Shown one piece after another: positions 23,501 through 34,491 of a stretch of DNA of 64,000 nucleotides. Each line of letters opens with the position of its first letter. Position 1 is the stretch's first letter. The stretch is from Amoebophrya sp. A120 (Eukaryota > Sar > Dinophyceae > Syndiniales > Amoebophryaceae), in NCBI GenBank assembly GCA_905178155.1, contig CAJINV010000002.1:3836947-3900946 (forward strand). Reading direction: 5' to 3'. The notes under the pieces are model-generated. The model did no database searches, was not told where the DNA came from, and saw nothing but the letters and a program-made list of their open reading frames with translations. Made by a program: the position numbers and the translations under genes.

Positions 23501-25180
23501 GAGTTAGCATGACAAGTTCCAACCTTCCAGACCGAGACATTTTTGCAGTGCATAGATTGTCGCAAGAAGAGATTGAGATCGACGAGGACGAGAAGAACCG
23601 CCGCGCCTTCACCGCAGTGTTACTGTCGAAATACGAGAATTACGCATTGCAAAAGTACTATGTATCGTAGTAGTATGAATTCTTGCATCAAAAAGTTAGA
23701 AGTTTCTTTTATCAGGAAAAGGTGGTCTGTCATGCAGGCACAGAAAAAAGTAGAGGATTTGTCATGCTGTATTGAAGGTGCAAAGTGCGGTCGTAGTACT
23801 TTTGCGCAGCATAAACACTTCGACGAGGCGTTCAAACAACTAGACGTGAACAATTCCGGTGGGTTGTCCCCCGTGGAGTTCCAGACCTATGCCTGTGCAA
23901 ATATGTCTGGGTCTGGAAGAATCCAAACTTGTGGTCATGCTAAATCTGAAGCGTGCAAAACCTGTGCTGCGTGACGCGCAAAAGCTACTTCTACCCACTT
24001 CCTGCCACCAAAAAGGCGAATTTCTCATGCAGAATAGGCATTAAGAAGCTGCTACAAGAAACAGATTTGTGATGCTACCGGGTGCAGCATTCTTTCCAGA
24101 CCATCTTCGCTGTCCACGAGATGCGTGACAAACTTTTGTCTCTACTTCCAGATATCCAGACATATTTGCACTGGATAGGACCGCCTGCCAGCGGATTCGG
24201 TTCGAGGGGGAGTGGCGGCCGATTTTTCAGCACTTAGACCAAGATAAAGACGGGGAGGTGTTGAAGTCCGACTTCACCATACTCGTGCGGCCACCGAAAA
24301 AGGCGATAGACGCGGCGCGAAAGGCCAGTGAAGACTTCCGGAACTATCGCAAGAAAAAAGGGTTTCACTGTAAACTTGTAATGCAGAAAGTGTATCTGAG
24401 AAGTGTTTCTCTTGCTACACATGCAAGACAATGGCTTTTTAGATGTGTTTTCCCTCAGGAATCTCGCATGGCAAATTTTCCCTGTAGTGTAGAACAAGCT
24501 TGTGATGCAAAATGACTATGCAAAATCCTTACAGTGAAACACTTTTTTCGTACGATAGGAACTATTCGAAATTTAACGCGGAAAAGGGAACCATGAAGCC
24601 AGAATCGCTCCTGCCGAGACATGTACTATTTGCGTTTCCTATTCCAGTTTGAAAGAACAAGAAGCTGTTTCGTTAACCCCTAGCTAGGTTTTTAGTGCAG
24701 TGAGAGTTCTGATGCTGTCCTCGTTGTGAATCTAGAGTAAGACGAACAACAAACAGCGGCTCGTCATAACTTTTTGCTTCAGACAAATTTATTTGTTTCT
24801 GTGGTCACTTACGCCTGCTGCGCATGACAAATGAAACAAAATCATTCTCGTCCTAGGTCTACTTCCGGCGGAACCTGCCCCACTTGGACAAGCAGTTGGG
24901 CACTTTCTCCCGCCTCCCCTGTCGCCGCATGGACACGGCGTTCCAACCCTCGGAGCTGCCCGGAACGGACACGATGAATTACTCGCCGGATCTGGGTCCC
25001 GGGTCGTACATTCTCCCCTGGGATGAAGATTTTGAGTACGGGAAGGAAAAAAAATCGAAGGCCAAGCTCGTCGGCAGAGTTACGAAATCAGCGGGGAACA
25101 GCCCCAGTGACGATTCCGAGCCGGTGGGATCTAGTACAACCTCGAGCAGAGGGAGACCGCCATTCAACAAGTATTTCTGA
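20571..25180 (+). CDS. EF-hand calcium-binding protein
   Basis: Twelve exons (1,419 nt) give 472 residues from the ATG at 20571 (MPEVLRLPAMIPYY) to TGA at 25178. Three EF-hand loops are visible. DFDGSGEISFDE (~162-173) has all standard ligands. DVNNSGGLSPVE (~276-287) has Gly at position 7. DQDKDGEVLKSD (~309-320) has Asp at position 12. A degenerate one may lie near residue 115 (MDFIRNGSISPMEW). The C-terminus holds a Pro-Gly stretch (SPDLGPGSYILPW) like sperm-tail PG-rich repeats of axonemal proteins. A calcium sensor or buffer is likely; a ciliary or cytoskeletal role is only a guess from the PGSY motif. Eight introners and three GT-AG introns interrupt it. Confidence 0.88.
20648..20915 (+). 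mobile_element. Introner, family A
   Basis: 268 bp. Flanks gtgaa/gcgaa (4/5). Joins PDPITV|NLETQS. Both TIRs are close to consensus. Confidence 0.88.
20986..21133 (+). other. GT-AG spliceosomal intron
   Basis: 148 bp. Donor GTACTTGAG, acceptor CAAAACAG. Joins ESYGSRI|AKQQKCAFD. No TIR. Confidence 0.8.
21310..21629 (+). mobile_element. Introner, family G
   Basis: 320 bp. Flanks ttaac/ttaac are identical. Joins LRNAFN|AMDFIR. Confidence 0.9.
21744..21888 (+). other. GT-AG spliceosomal intron
   Basis: 145 bp. Donor GTACACTG, acceptor CTACCCAG. Joins MDQHNF|TELPRR. It lacks TIRs but contains introner-type CATGACAAA motifs, so it may be a decayed introner. Confidence 0.75.
21988..22876 (+). mobile_element. 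Introner, family D, with a nested insertion
   Basis: 889 bp. Flanks ctcca/ctcca are identical. Joins SFDEFS|NAHDEV directly after the first EF-hand. The family D body is interrupted after its first ~25 nt by about 0.73 kb of foreign sequence. Confidence 0.88.
22012..22737. other. Insertion nested inside a family D introner
   Basis: About 726 bp, GC-rich, splitting the motif that normally reads GTATCGTACTCGTA in family D. It contains GGCGCCC-type palindromic words and a stretch of CGCGAAAAATAAAAA repeats. No protein was recognised. Its exact borders are uncertain by several bases. Confidence 0.65.
22999..23207 (+). mobile_element. Introner, family B
   Basis: 209 bp. Flanks gcgca/gcgca are identical. 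Joins LEEQRR|KDHMRS. Very similar along its length to the element at 62261, so both are probably recent. Confidence 0.9.
23293..23554 (+). mobile_element. Introner, family A
   Basis: 262 bp. Flanks ggttc/gattg (3/5). Joins ELLLRG|LSQEEI. Confidence 0.85.
23641..23813 (+). mobile_element. Introner, family D
   Basis: 173 bp. Flanks agaat/aacac (2/5). Joins LSKYEN|FDEAFK at the start of the second EF-hand. Confidence 0.8.
23888..24177 (+). mobile_element. Introner, family A
   Basis: 290 bp. Flanks agacc/ggacc (4/5). Joins PVEFQT|ACQRIR. Confidence 0.85.
24345..24557 (+). mobile_element. Introner, family B
   Basis: 213 bp. Flanks ggaac/ggaac are identical. Joins SEDFRN|YSKFNA. Confidence 0.9.
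24623..24856 (+). other. GT-AG spliceosomal intron
   Basis: 234 bp. Donor GTACTATTT, acceptor CGTCCTAG. Joins SLLPRH|VYFRRN. Confidence 0.8.
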
Positions 25181-26286
25181 GTGACATAAGTCACAGCATA
25201 GGTCGGTGGGCGAAGCAGTGGGGCGGCTCTGCACGGTATTTTTCCGAGCTGCTCGTGACAAGAAGGTTAAAAGCAAATTAAGACGGATGGAAATTTCTTT
25301 TTAACAAGTTGGAATGATTGACTGACTTTGTAAAATTATATGGTGACAGCACGAAGAATAATGACTAAAGTAAGACAGACGAAGACGCAGATGAGTATAT
25401 ATTGCTGTTGACAGCTAGAAGGAGAATAGGAATCAACACGAACAGCTGCAGAGCGAGCAATTAATGCTAGTAGACAAACTTTTGAAGTTTGACAAGTTCT
25501 ACAAAATCTCCTGTACCTTGCTTGTATCAAAAATGTGGAACTTATTGCAACACTCTACTTTTGAGTGTTGCAAATCGAATGAACTCCTATACGTAATTTT
25601 GTGCTTGAAAATAAGATAAAAAAAAAATGATTACGCGTACCCGCGCGCAGTTCGAAGATGCCGCTTTTATCTTCGAGCGGGCTCTCGACGGTGCAACGTG
25701 TTGACAGAATCAACTGTGGAACGAGTTGACTCTGTGGTTCACAAGGTGTTCGACGACGCAGGGGTGCGGGCGCGGCCTTCCTGTCTGCGAAGAAAACAAA
25801 TGCTTCCCTAGGCCGCCCACTGGTTCTTGGCGACGATTATATCTCTTTTGAGGAAAAAGGCGATCCTGCTGCTGGTGAAGGATTTTTTGAAGGCGGGAAG
25901 TTCTGCTACGGCACGACGTTGTTTTCCCTTCTCCACTTTACAAATGCCGGCTCTTCATTTCCAAGCTGGCTTGATGTTTTCCATCGGATCTTTCAATTTC
26001 TGATTCTAATTTTTCTTTTGTTCAGGCAACGGGTGGATCTTCTTTCGAGTGTCCAAACTGAGGAAGACAAGTTTAGGTGTGTAGGATAGTGGTGTTTGAT
26101 ATTTTCTAGAGCTGATATTTTTTAGTCTCACTTTGTTTCTTTTTCATCTTACATGTCGCCACATGAGAGAGGTCGCATTCGCTAGTATTTTCAGACCGGA
26201 TTTGTTGACGCACGATAATGCTCCCGATCATGCTCACTTTTTTTGCAACTTTAGTCGGCTAGAATTTTCCGTAAACCACTAAAAAG
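25181..26286. other. Intergenic region
   Basis: 1.1 kb between the EF-hand and helicase genes. AT-rich with short frames only. No RNA gene or introner was recognised. The start codon of the helicase gene follows directly. Confidence 0.6.
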
Positions 26287-29200
26287 ATGATAAACCGCGC
26301 AACCCCGAATCTGCTTCCAGCTGGGCATACGTCCCCAGCGGGCTATAGCGCTGGCGCAATGACTACGCGTATTGGAGCTGGGACAGCGACTGCTACCGCG
26401 CTACCGCAGAAGAAAGCCCGGATTTCGCAATTTGATTTGCTGTGGAAGGTGGCGAACGAATACTGGACGGAGGAGAACTTTTTGCTCCAGTTCGAATTTT
26501 TTCAACAACAGGAAGGAACTAATAATAGCAATCTTCAAGCGCCGCCAACAGCACTCAACACGAAAGCTGCCTTTGGCACGACTTCTAGCAAGCAGCCTCT
26601 GTTGAACAACAATCAGAACAATGCGGCAACAAGTAGGATAAGAACGACCAAGGACCAGTCTACCGAGCTCGGGGAGGCCAACACTCGGCCCTGCGTTTAC
26701 CACCGGTTTTCCCACTCGCTTGCGTGGGAGGTTCTTCTGCCAGTGGTACTAGCGTCTACTCCATCTGCAAGTTTGATGAAGACAACCTCATTTCCCCTCA
26801 ACACACGACCGGAAGTTCTTTCATCTGTTACAACTACTGCGAGTGGTGGTTTCCAGAATAGGAGAAAATCTTCCGGTGGTGGATCAGCATTCAATAAGTC
26901 AGGATTGTCCTCGAGTACTAGTAGTGATGCGAACAGTACTGTAACACTGCAGCCGCAGGAGTTCTCCGCTTTGGCCACGGGCCCGACGAGGAGTTTCGCG
27001 AAAGCCGCAGCGGTGCGGAATTTATTGCAGCAGTTGAATTTTGGCGACCTTGTGGACCTCGAGTTTGAGAAGGGGTTGAAAAAAGAACTTCTCGCGGTAA
27101 TGGAGTTTCTCCGGGCGTTTGTCCGTGTCGTGCAGAACAGTGAACAGACGGAGAGCGAGAAGGTGGGAGAGTTTTTGAATCTCTTGGAAAAACTAAAATC
27201 CCGGTTGACTGCTGCTGCGGCGCTTGTTGTATTGCCGTCTTCAACGATAATATCGAAGGACGGAGAAGGAGAGCCGGCCGGGAATGCAGCGAAGAGACGA
27301 AGAACGGAGAATTGGGGAGCTGCTATTAGTACTACTGGGGCGACCTCCATCCGAGAACCAGGCGGAGCACTGGCAGCAGCGTCCGAGCAGAATGATAAAA
27401 GACCCGCAACTACTGCGACCTCAGCTGCCACGCCCCCCTCCTCATCTCTCGGCCACTTCCTGTGGGCTTTCATTCCCTTCCACTACATTTGGGAGTTCAC
27501 CCTCGCACACGCGGTGAATATGGAAGCACAAGTCAACCGCTTGTTCAAAACTTTACCTATCGTTGAGGAAGATCATAACAAGTACCCGTTTCCGTTAGAT
27601 TACTGGGAAGAACTCGTGGAAAGCAGCCTTGTGCACGTGAGGGGTGTGAATAACATGCTGGTCGCTGCCGTCCCGGCCGCGCCGGCGCAGAGTACTTCTA
27701 AAGTGGTCGCGCCAACTTCTTTTACTACAGCAGTGGCTGCTCCTGCTTCGGGTGACTCGTCAAAGAACGTTATCACCGGCACCGGACCCGCCTCTTCTTC
27801 GTCTACTGTTCCTGTAATCGTGCAACAACCGCCTCAACACGCTCACCATGTAATCAATCCGTATCAAATCGAGGAGCGCTACAACCTGGCGACCCGTGCG
27901 CTGTACCATCTAGGGAACAAAACTGAGAAGCTTCTTCACGACAAATCATTTTGCGACGCGGACAGCAAAAAATACTTTCACCATTTTCGCCACGCTCTAG
28001 CGGTCGAGCGGGCCCAGGAAATCGCACAGAAGGTGGGGGGGGCAGGAGCACTGATTTCCATTTCCAGTGGTGGTGGCAGCAGTTCCTCTGCAGGTCCACA
28101 ACAGCACCAGCCGTTCGACAGAGGTTCTGGCGGTCCGCCTGGTCGAGATCAGCAGAATTTACCGCTTTCCCTCGAAGTGGGCGCGACGGTTTACCAGTCC
28201 GGGTTGTTGAAGCAGGTGCTGAATCCGACCACAAATACCCTCTCCGTCGAGCCAGCCGAGGTGGAGCGAAAAAATCACAGCAAGTCCCTGACACAGCAGA
28301 GCCACGCGAATTGGGTGAAGAACACGAAAAAGACGCCGTTGGGGGCGCTGCAAGTCATGAAGTTTGCAAACGCAATTTCGTATTCAAGTAATCTCCAGTT
28401 CCGGGAAATCCGGGAAAACGATTTATTAGTCTTATCGCAGAGTACCACCAACGGCTTTTACATCGCCCGGGTGGTGGGGAAAAAGGACTTTTTGAAAAGA
28501 GAATTTCTCATCCAGGTGGAGAGCTTCTGCGGCACTGGTAGTAGTACAAGTGTAAGAAGAACTTCATCAAACGCAGCAGTACCATCAACCGTAGCTCCCC
28601 CTGATCATGCGAACAATCCGCACGACAAGAAAAGCTCTCTGCTATTGCTAAAGGGAACGACGTGGACCGCCGTGAAGCTGGATTCGGTTGTTTACGACCG
28701 ACAGGTCACAGCGTTGCACGAGTTTTGCGCGACGAGGACGACTACAACGAGTGGTGTGCTGACGAAAATAAATTCAGCAGCGCCAATTTCTGCTCAACAA
28801 AATAAAGAACACCACCCGCTCCTGCGCCAAATCCTTCTTGGCAGGACGAAGGAACGAACGCAGCAGAACAGCATCAATTTCTACAGCTCGAAAGCGAAAC
28901 CAAAAGAGGGGCTCAACGCTTCCCAATCGGCCGCGATTGATTCCGCCCTGCAAGAACCGCTGACGATCATCCAGGGGCCGCCTGGAACGGGGAAAACTTT
29001 AATATCAAATGTAAAAATGTCTGGGTCTGGAAGAGTGCATGTTTGTCATGCTTGTCTGGCATGACTCTTCAATCTGGTATGCGCGTTACCCAAGATCCCC
29101 ACTTTTCTGTCATGCAGAAACGCAGGCTGTCATGCAGAATAGGCAACACCTAGAAGCTCAGAAACTTGTCATGCTGAGCCAGCACTTGTGGCCTCCTCAT

Positions 29201-32200
29201 GATACGCCACCCAGCATCACAAGTTTCCAGACCAAGACGCTTTTGCATTTGATGCTTAACTTGCTGTCGCATTTTGAAGTCGTGGCTTTCTGGCATCGTG
29301 TATTGAGAGGAAAAATCCCCCCTCCCCATATTGAAAAGGTATGTTCGCAAGAATTTGTGTTGCGGATTTGAGGTCACAAATCACATCTGTCTTGCAAGAA
29401 GACAAGGGCAGAAGCTTCCGCCCCATTATGGAAGCGATTTGTCATTCTGCTGGGCTTAAAGGGGGGCCGCTTGCCATGCTGAACTACTAGATCCATACGC
29501 CCCTCCCTAGCCTGGGGATCTGGCCGCAGTGCCTCTCTGCAATACAAAGGTGGTTTGTGGTCACAAATCAGCATCACAAATTTCCGTTTTGATATGGGGA
29601 GAGGGGATTTTTCATTGTGATATCGTGGCGAAGAATAAGATGGATAGGAACAACGCCAATAGCAGCTCGGCGATGTTGATGGGTCAACAATCCGGGAGAA
29701 GAAATAACAGCACTGGTTCCTCCGGTGGAAACAACAAAAAATCGACCACGACCAAGATACTCGCCGTGGCAGATACAAATATCGCAGCGGATAACCTGTA
29801 TTATGGGTTGAAAAAGCTGCTTTTGGAACAGCAAACCACGAGCGGGTCTTCGTCTACTTCGGGTGGGGGGCAACTACATGCTGGCGGCACGCTGAAACAA
29901 GGACAAACCCTATGTCATTGGAAAAAACTGCCCTAATCATGTCTTCACCGCTGTGGGGACGATGACGTAGCAAGCTCTGATGTATCAGTATGTTGACAGA
30001 CTAGGAGAGAGTTATCCATGATTCGAATGATCACGAAAAGACATTGCTGTAAGACCACGCTGGTACAGTTCGTTCTTGTTGCACTCATTTTAGTACCAAG
30101 TATGCGAAAAACTACACGTGCTCGCGCACCACAGTAGGAGAGGACTACTACATGGAGCATAATTTTTCTCGTTTTATAACTTCCCCAAATCGCGAGGATA
30201 GGCGTGAACGCCGACGGGGATCTGTTGGAAGAACAGCTGAAGTCCCACGCTCTGTACTCAAGGCTGAACAGCTACAGAAATAACGAAGAGAATACAACTT
30301 CTAGTGGACATAACGCATCAAACAGTGGCACGAATAAATCTGCCGTCGAAATTGCGAAGTTGCGGCAGCAAATGACTTTGGACATCGCGGAGCAAGCCAT
30401 TGTGCTGATAAGCACGAGCGTCGGCATCGCAAACCCCATGTTTGGCTGCGGAAACAACAATAGTATGGGGACGTCGAACATGTTGCGCCACAGTGCAGCT
30501 GCAGAAGGCGCTGCAACAGGAGGAGGAGTTACAGCTACTTCCAGTTTTGTTTTCGAAAAGATTTTGATCGACGAGTGCACGCAGGCGACGGAGGTTTCCT
30601 CTCTTGTCGCGCTGACGAAGGGGGGAAGCGCGTTGAAATCTCTCGTGCTCGCCGGGGACCACATGCAGCTGCCCCCGACGGTCGTGTCCCGGTCGGCTAT
30701 CGTATGTAAAAACGTGGTCACCACCTCAGAGTTGTGATGCATGTTTGCAACGACAGGGTTACATTTGTAATGCGGTTCTACATGAGAGGCATGTCCTGTA
30801 TCGTGTTTTGGCATTTGTGGTGCTGTAAACAGGATAAGGAGATGGGTTTGTGGTGCGACTGTCCTTGCTAACCTGTACTACATTACAAGGGCGAACTTGT
30901 CATGCATCAGTCCCAAAACTTTTGGATTTGTGTTGCAGACTTCCCAACTTGACTCCGGGGTGGAGACGTTTTTACAAGTGATATCGGCGAAGGCTTGTTT
31001 ATCGCTGTCTTTATTCGAGCGGCTAGTTTCGAAACTGCAGTATGGCCGGTTTTTTCTGGATACGCAGTACCGCATGAGAAGTAGAAAATTGTTGGACTTT
31101 GTCAACAAGGAGTTTTACGGGAGTAAGTTAGGGGATGGATTCGGTGGACTGGCTGACGAAGGAGCTGAAGCGAGCCAAGCATGTTTGGAAACAGGACAAC
31201 CGGTTGGTCGTGCGGAAAGAGAAACGGCTCCGTCTCCCCTCGAAGTTCCGGCTATAATTGCTGCGCGCGAGAAAGCTGCCACACGTCCTCTTCCCGATCT
31301 CGCACTGGTGGTAAAAGATGGTATCCGGGTAGACCAGGGCCCCTGCTCAGACCAGGGCCCCTGGGACCAGGGCCCCCAGGACCAGGGCCCCTAGGACCAG
31401 GGCCCCTAGGACCAGGGCCCCTACGGATTGGGGCCCCTGCGGACTGAACGGCATCCCGGAATCTGGTACACGGCGCGGCGCGGCCGGAAGCGGAGATGTC
31501 TACCAGCGGATCTTCCAGTCGAAATAATCTGGGCCACCAAGTAAGTATGCATGTCATGGGACTCCTAGTATCTGGCCAGGAGGTAGAAGAAGGTAGGCCA
31601 CAAGTAATATGGGACGCAGTCGGCTGACTACTCAGAGCATTTCTCTCACTTTCTAGATTCCTCGACGCGCGTCGGCGTCACAAGTTCTCAGTTGTGCAGA
31701 CCCAGATCTATTTACAATGCAACGGGCATCGTTTTTTTTTGTAGTCAGCCACGTACTTGAGCTTCTCCGTCTGTCTTTTTTGGGTGGTGTCGTTGAGGAA
31801 TCTTGTGCATTTTTTCCCTTGATGATGCTTGTCTGAACGATTATTCTGTAAATCTCCGCCCTTTGGGTGATGCGTTTCTGGCTGGCAATCCAGCTGGAAA
31901 CAATTGGAAAATGCATCTGCAGCGCATTTCCGCCTGGAAATGCAGCTGCAGATGCCTTTTCAAAGCTTTTCTAGCTGGGACTCCAGTTGGAAACATGCAG
32001 AAAAGGCATCTGCAGCGCATTTCCTCCTGGAAATGCAGCTGCAGATGCCTTTTCTCTGCATTTCTCGCTGGAATTCCAGCTGGGACTCCAGCTGGAAGCA
32101 TTTGGAAGAGGCATCTGCAGCGCATTTCCACCTGGAAACGCAACTGCAGATGCCTTTTCAACGCATTTCTAGCTGGAAATCCAGCAAGAAATCAATGCAC

Positions 32201-34491
32201 TCGGTAACCAAATCAAAGCAAGCTTGCTCGTGACATCAAACCAGGGAGATCTTGATCTCTTCCCCCGTCCGCACCTGCGCATCCAGGGCAAAAACATGTG
32301 GGGATGTTTTTGCCCAGGTTCTGCCGCTACACATCATGTATCTAATTATTAGGTTCTGGCTTTTATAGGAATATCAATATGCGAAGCCTTTCCATGTCAT
32401 ACCACGCAGATCAACACTTATGCTTTGCCTGTGCCTGTACACGTGCCCTGCGCGCCAAGTAACGACAAGCAGCATGAAGAGTGAGCCCAACAACTTTCCG
32501 CCGAGTCATGAAGCCAAAAATAAAGAAGCACAGTGAGACGCCACGACCGACGGGCGCCGTTTGTATTCGAAATGTGTGTTTCCCTGCAAAAGCATTGCTC
32601 GAGCGGACCGGGATGCAGCTCAAACTGCTAACGAGAGAGATCACAAATTGCCACCATGACCGTCAAGCTTTCCTTCGTTTGTACGTAGAGCGACGCCCCA
32701 ACTTCTCCAGATCCAGACACCAGATTCCGGGATGCCAGATTCCGAGACACCGTAGGGACCCCAGTCCGTAGGGGCCCCACTCCGTAGGGGCCCCAGTCCG
32801 TAGGGGCCCCAATCTGTAGGGGCCCTGGTCCCAGGGGCCCCTATTCCAGGGGCCCTGGTCCTAGGGGCCCTGGTCCCAGGGGCCCTGGTCTACACCTTTA
32901 CCGATATCGCCCTGGTCTACACCTTTACCGCGGCAGGTCCTCTTCCCGATCTCGCACTGGTGGTAAAAGATAGAAAGCAGCACAATAAAACTCCTTCTGG
33001 GACGAACGACACAAAATATCTTCTCCCGGAAGAGTTGCGCTTGGCCCGGGTTCTGCTTATCAATATCCCCCCACAATATCAATACCCCAACCAATCAGAC
33101 GAGCAGCGATGCGGCACCTCGAAGCAGAACCACAGGGAAGCTGACGCGGTTTTGACGACGCTGTTTTCGCTTTTTGTGAAAATCATGCTCGCCGACGACC
33201 AGGACGGCGTGAAGGAGAATGTCGACAAGGGCAGGAAGACCTTCGCGGTCCTCACGGCGTATTCTGCACAGAAACAGCTGTTGCAGAGACTCTTTCACCA
33301 GAGAGCCCGGAAGCGGTTCCCGGGCTACTATCAAGACAGTAGACACGGCGAATTACAAGGAATAAGCATCGATCCGGCGCAGCTTTCTACCCTTTTGCAC
33401 AAGCAAACGATGATTGAAACGGTCGACGGGTGCCAGGGCCGGGAGGCGGACTTTGTGCTGTTTTCTTCGGTGCGGCGGGGGAAAAAACTTGGGTTTTTGA
33501 CGGACAAAAGACGGCTGAACGTGATGCTTTCGCGGGCCAAATATCAAACAAAAAAGTGTTAATGTTAACGGTTATTTTCATAGATTGCAAATATGCATGA
33601 CAAATTTTACCTAGCATGCATGCTAAGCATGACAAATCTGGGGTACACGTTTTTTGATGCATTACTGCATGCCAAATTGAAATTCCGTATAACGTTAACA
33701 ATTTTTATTTTTGGTGTGATACCAAATCAGGATTGATTGTGTTTGGGGACAAGGAGACTTTACAGGCGTATCAGCATAATTCTGCTCCGGAGAGCAGTAC
33801 TCCAACCACCAAGAACTGCACAAGCAGCGCGGGGGCCATAATTGCGTCGCAGTCATTAACCTCGAATCCCCCACTAAAGGAGGAAGACGAGGGGGCTCTG
33901 CTGTGGAAAAAATGGGTCGAGGATAGGGTGGAGAGCAACGCCGTTTTAGATTTGAAACACTGGGAAGACAAATGTCTGGAAATTCGTAAAACTGCCGCAC
34001 CCGCGCAGCAGTACAACGTGACTAATTTGCGGAACTGGGCGACTGCAGCAGGACCCGGTGGTCAAAATCAAAATCAAAATCCTACTACCGTGGCGGCGCA
34101 AGCGCCAGCAGGAGCCCCTTTTGGGGGTAGAAGAGACCCCCGGTCGTCCGCCTCCGGCTCTGCGTCTTCCGGTGTAGATGAGGATGAGAATTACTTTAGC
34201 ATGCAGAACAGCATGATGAGAAATCGAAACAAATTCGTCATTACCGCCGACCTCCAGAACGCACTACGGGCAAATTCTCTGAACACTAATCCCAGTCAAA
34301 GCAAGACGCCGGCGGTAGTTGGGGTGCAAATGGAAACAGGCGGTGATTTGGCGCAGGGAGATTTAGTACGGGATGCGACACCTGCGGAAAGTAGTGCTGG
34401 CGCCCTGACTTCTTCTGCCACTGTGCATAGCGCGAATAATAGTACAAATACGAAAATTATGGAGAGTAATATGAACGAAAAAAACGAATAA
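26287..34491 (+). CDS. UPF1-like superfamily 1 RNA helicase
   Basis: Seven exons (5,205 nt) encode 1,734 residues. ATP-dependent helicase of the UPF1/SMG-2 type, a family acting in nonsense-mediated mRNA decay and other RNA processing. Motifs in order: Walker A GPPGTGKT (~896-904), motif Ia ILAVADTN (~962), Walker B DECTQATE (~1137), motif III GDHMQLPP (~1165), motif IV QYRM (~1205), motif V TVDGCQGREADF (~1439) and motif VI DKRRLNVMLSRAK (~1468). The ~895-residue N-terminal part and ~250-residue tail are Ser/Thr/Asn-rich, much longer than in animal UPF1. The zinc-binding CH domain was not recognised, so another UPF1-like helicase (SETX, IGHMBP2 or ZNFX1 type) is possible. It holds four introners, one GT-AG intron and a 1.65-kb repeat-flanked insertion. 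The stop is TAA at 34489. Confidence 0.9.
29003..29254 (+). mobile_element. Introner, family A, next to Walker A
   Basis: 252 bp, ending GATG. Flanks tttaa/cttaa (4/5). Joins GTGKTL|TCCRIL, so unspliced transcripts lose everything after the ATP-binding loop. Confidence 0.88.
29301..29622 (+). mobile_element. Introner, family G
   Basis: 322 bp. Flanks tcgtg/tcgtg are identical. Joins WLSGIV|AKNKMD. Confidence 0.9.
29914..30201 (+). other. GT-AG spliceosomal intron
   Basis: 288 bp. Donor GTCATTGG, acceptor GAGGATAG. Joins KQGQTL|CVNADG. The donor choice is less certain than the acceptor, but it keeps the frame through the Walker B exon. Confidence 0.65.
30698..30983 (+). mobile_element. Introner, family E
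   Basis: 286 bp. Flanks tcggc/tcggc are identical. Joins VVSRSA|KACLSL between helicase motifs III and IV. Confidence 0.9.
31330..31445. repeat. GACCAGGGCCCC array, left arm
   Basis: Six or seven units of about 15 bp with the core ACCAGGGCCCC. The array at 32750-32905 contains the reverse complement, so the two can pair as large terminal inverted arms of the 1.65-kb insertion. Confidence 0.85.
31905..32175. repeat. Tandem hairpin repeat, about 100-bp period
   Basis: Three copies of a unit whose halves are complementary: GGCATCTGCAGCGCATTTCC is followed by GGAAATGCAGCTGCAGATGC. Copies start near 31911, 32005 and 32112 with CAGCTGG spacers. Both strands give similar frames because of the palindromy. 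Not coding. Confidence 0.85.
32750..32905. repeat. GGGGCCCTGGTC array, right arm
   Basis: About ten units with the core AGGGGCCC, inverted relative to the array at 31330. They are followed by CTGGTCTACACCTTTACCG twice, just before the second copy of the 35-bp repeat. Confidence 0.8.
33542..33721 (+). mobile_element. Introner, family B variant
   Basis: 180 bp. Flanks ccaaa/ccaaa are identical. Joins MLSRAK|SGLIVFG at helicase motif VI. The TIR reads CAAACAAAAAAGTGTTAATG, slightly different from other family B copies. Confidence 0.88.

Larger units (their letters stand above)
31285..32936 (+). other. 1.65-kb insertion acting as an intron, flanked by a 35-bp direct repeat
   Basis: The same 35 bp, coding for PLPDLALVVKD, occurs at 31285-31319 and 32937-32971. 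The 1,652-bp period is not a multiple of 3, so the insert must be spliced out. Both copies keep the helicase frame, and the junction GCCACAC|GTCCTC...CGGCAG|GTCCTC fits GT-AG. Inside lie GGGCCCC-rich arrays in opposite orientation near the two ends (31330-31445 and 32750-32905) and a hairpin-rich array in the middle. No transposase-like frame was recognised. Confidence 0.8.
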
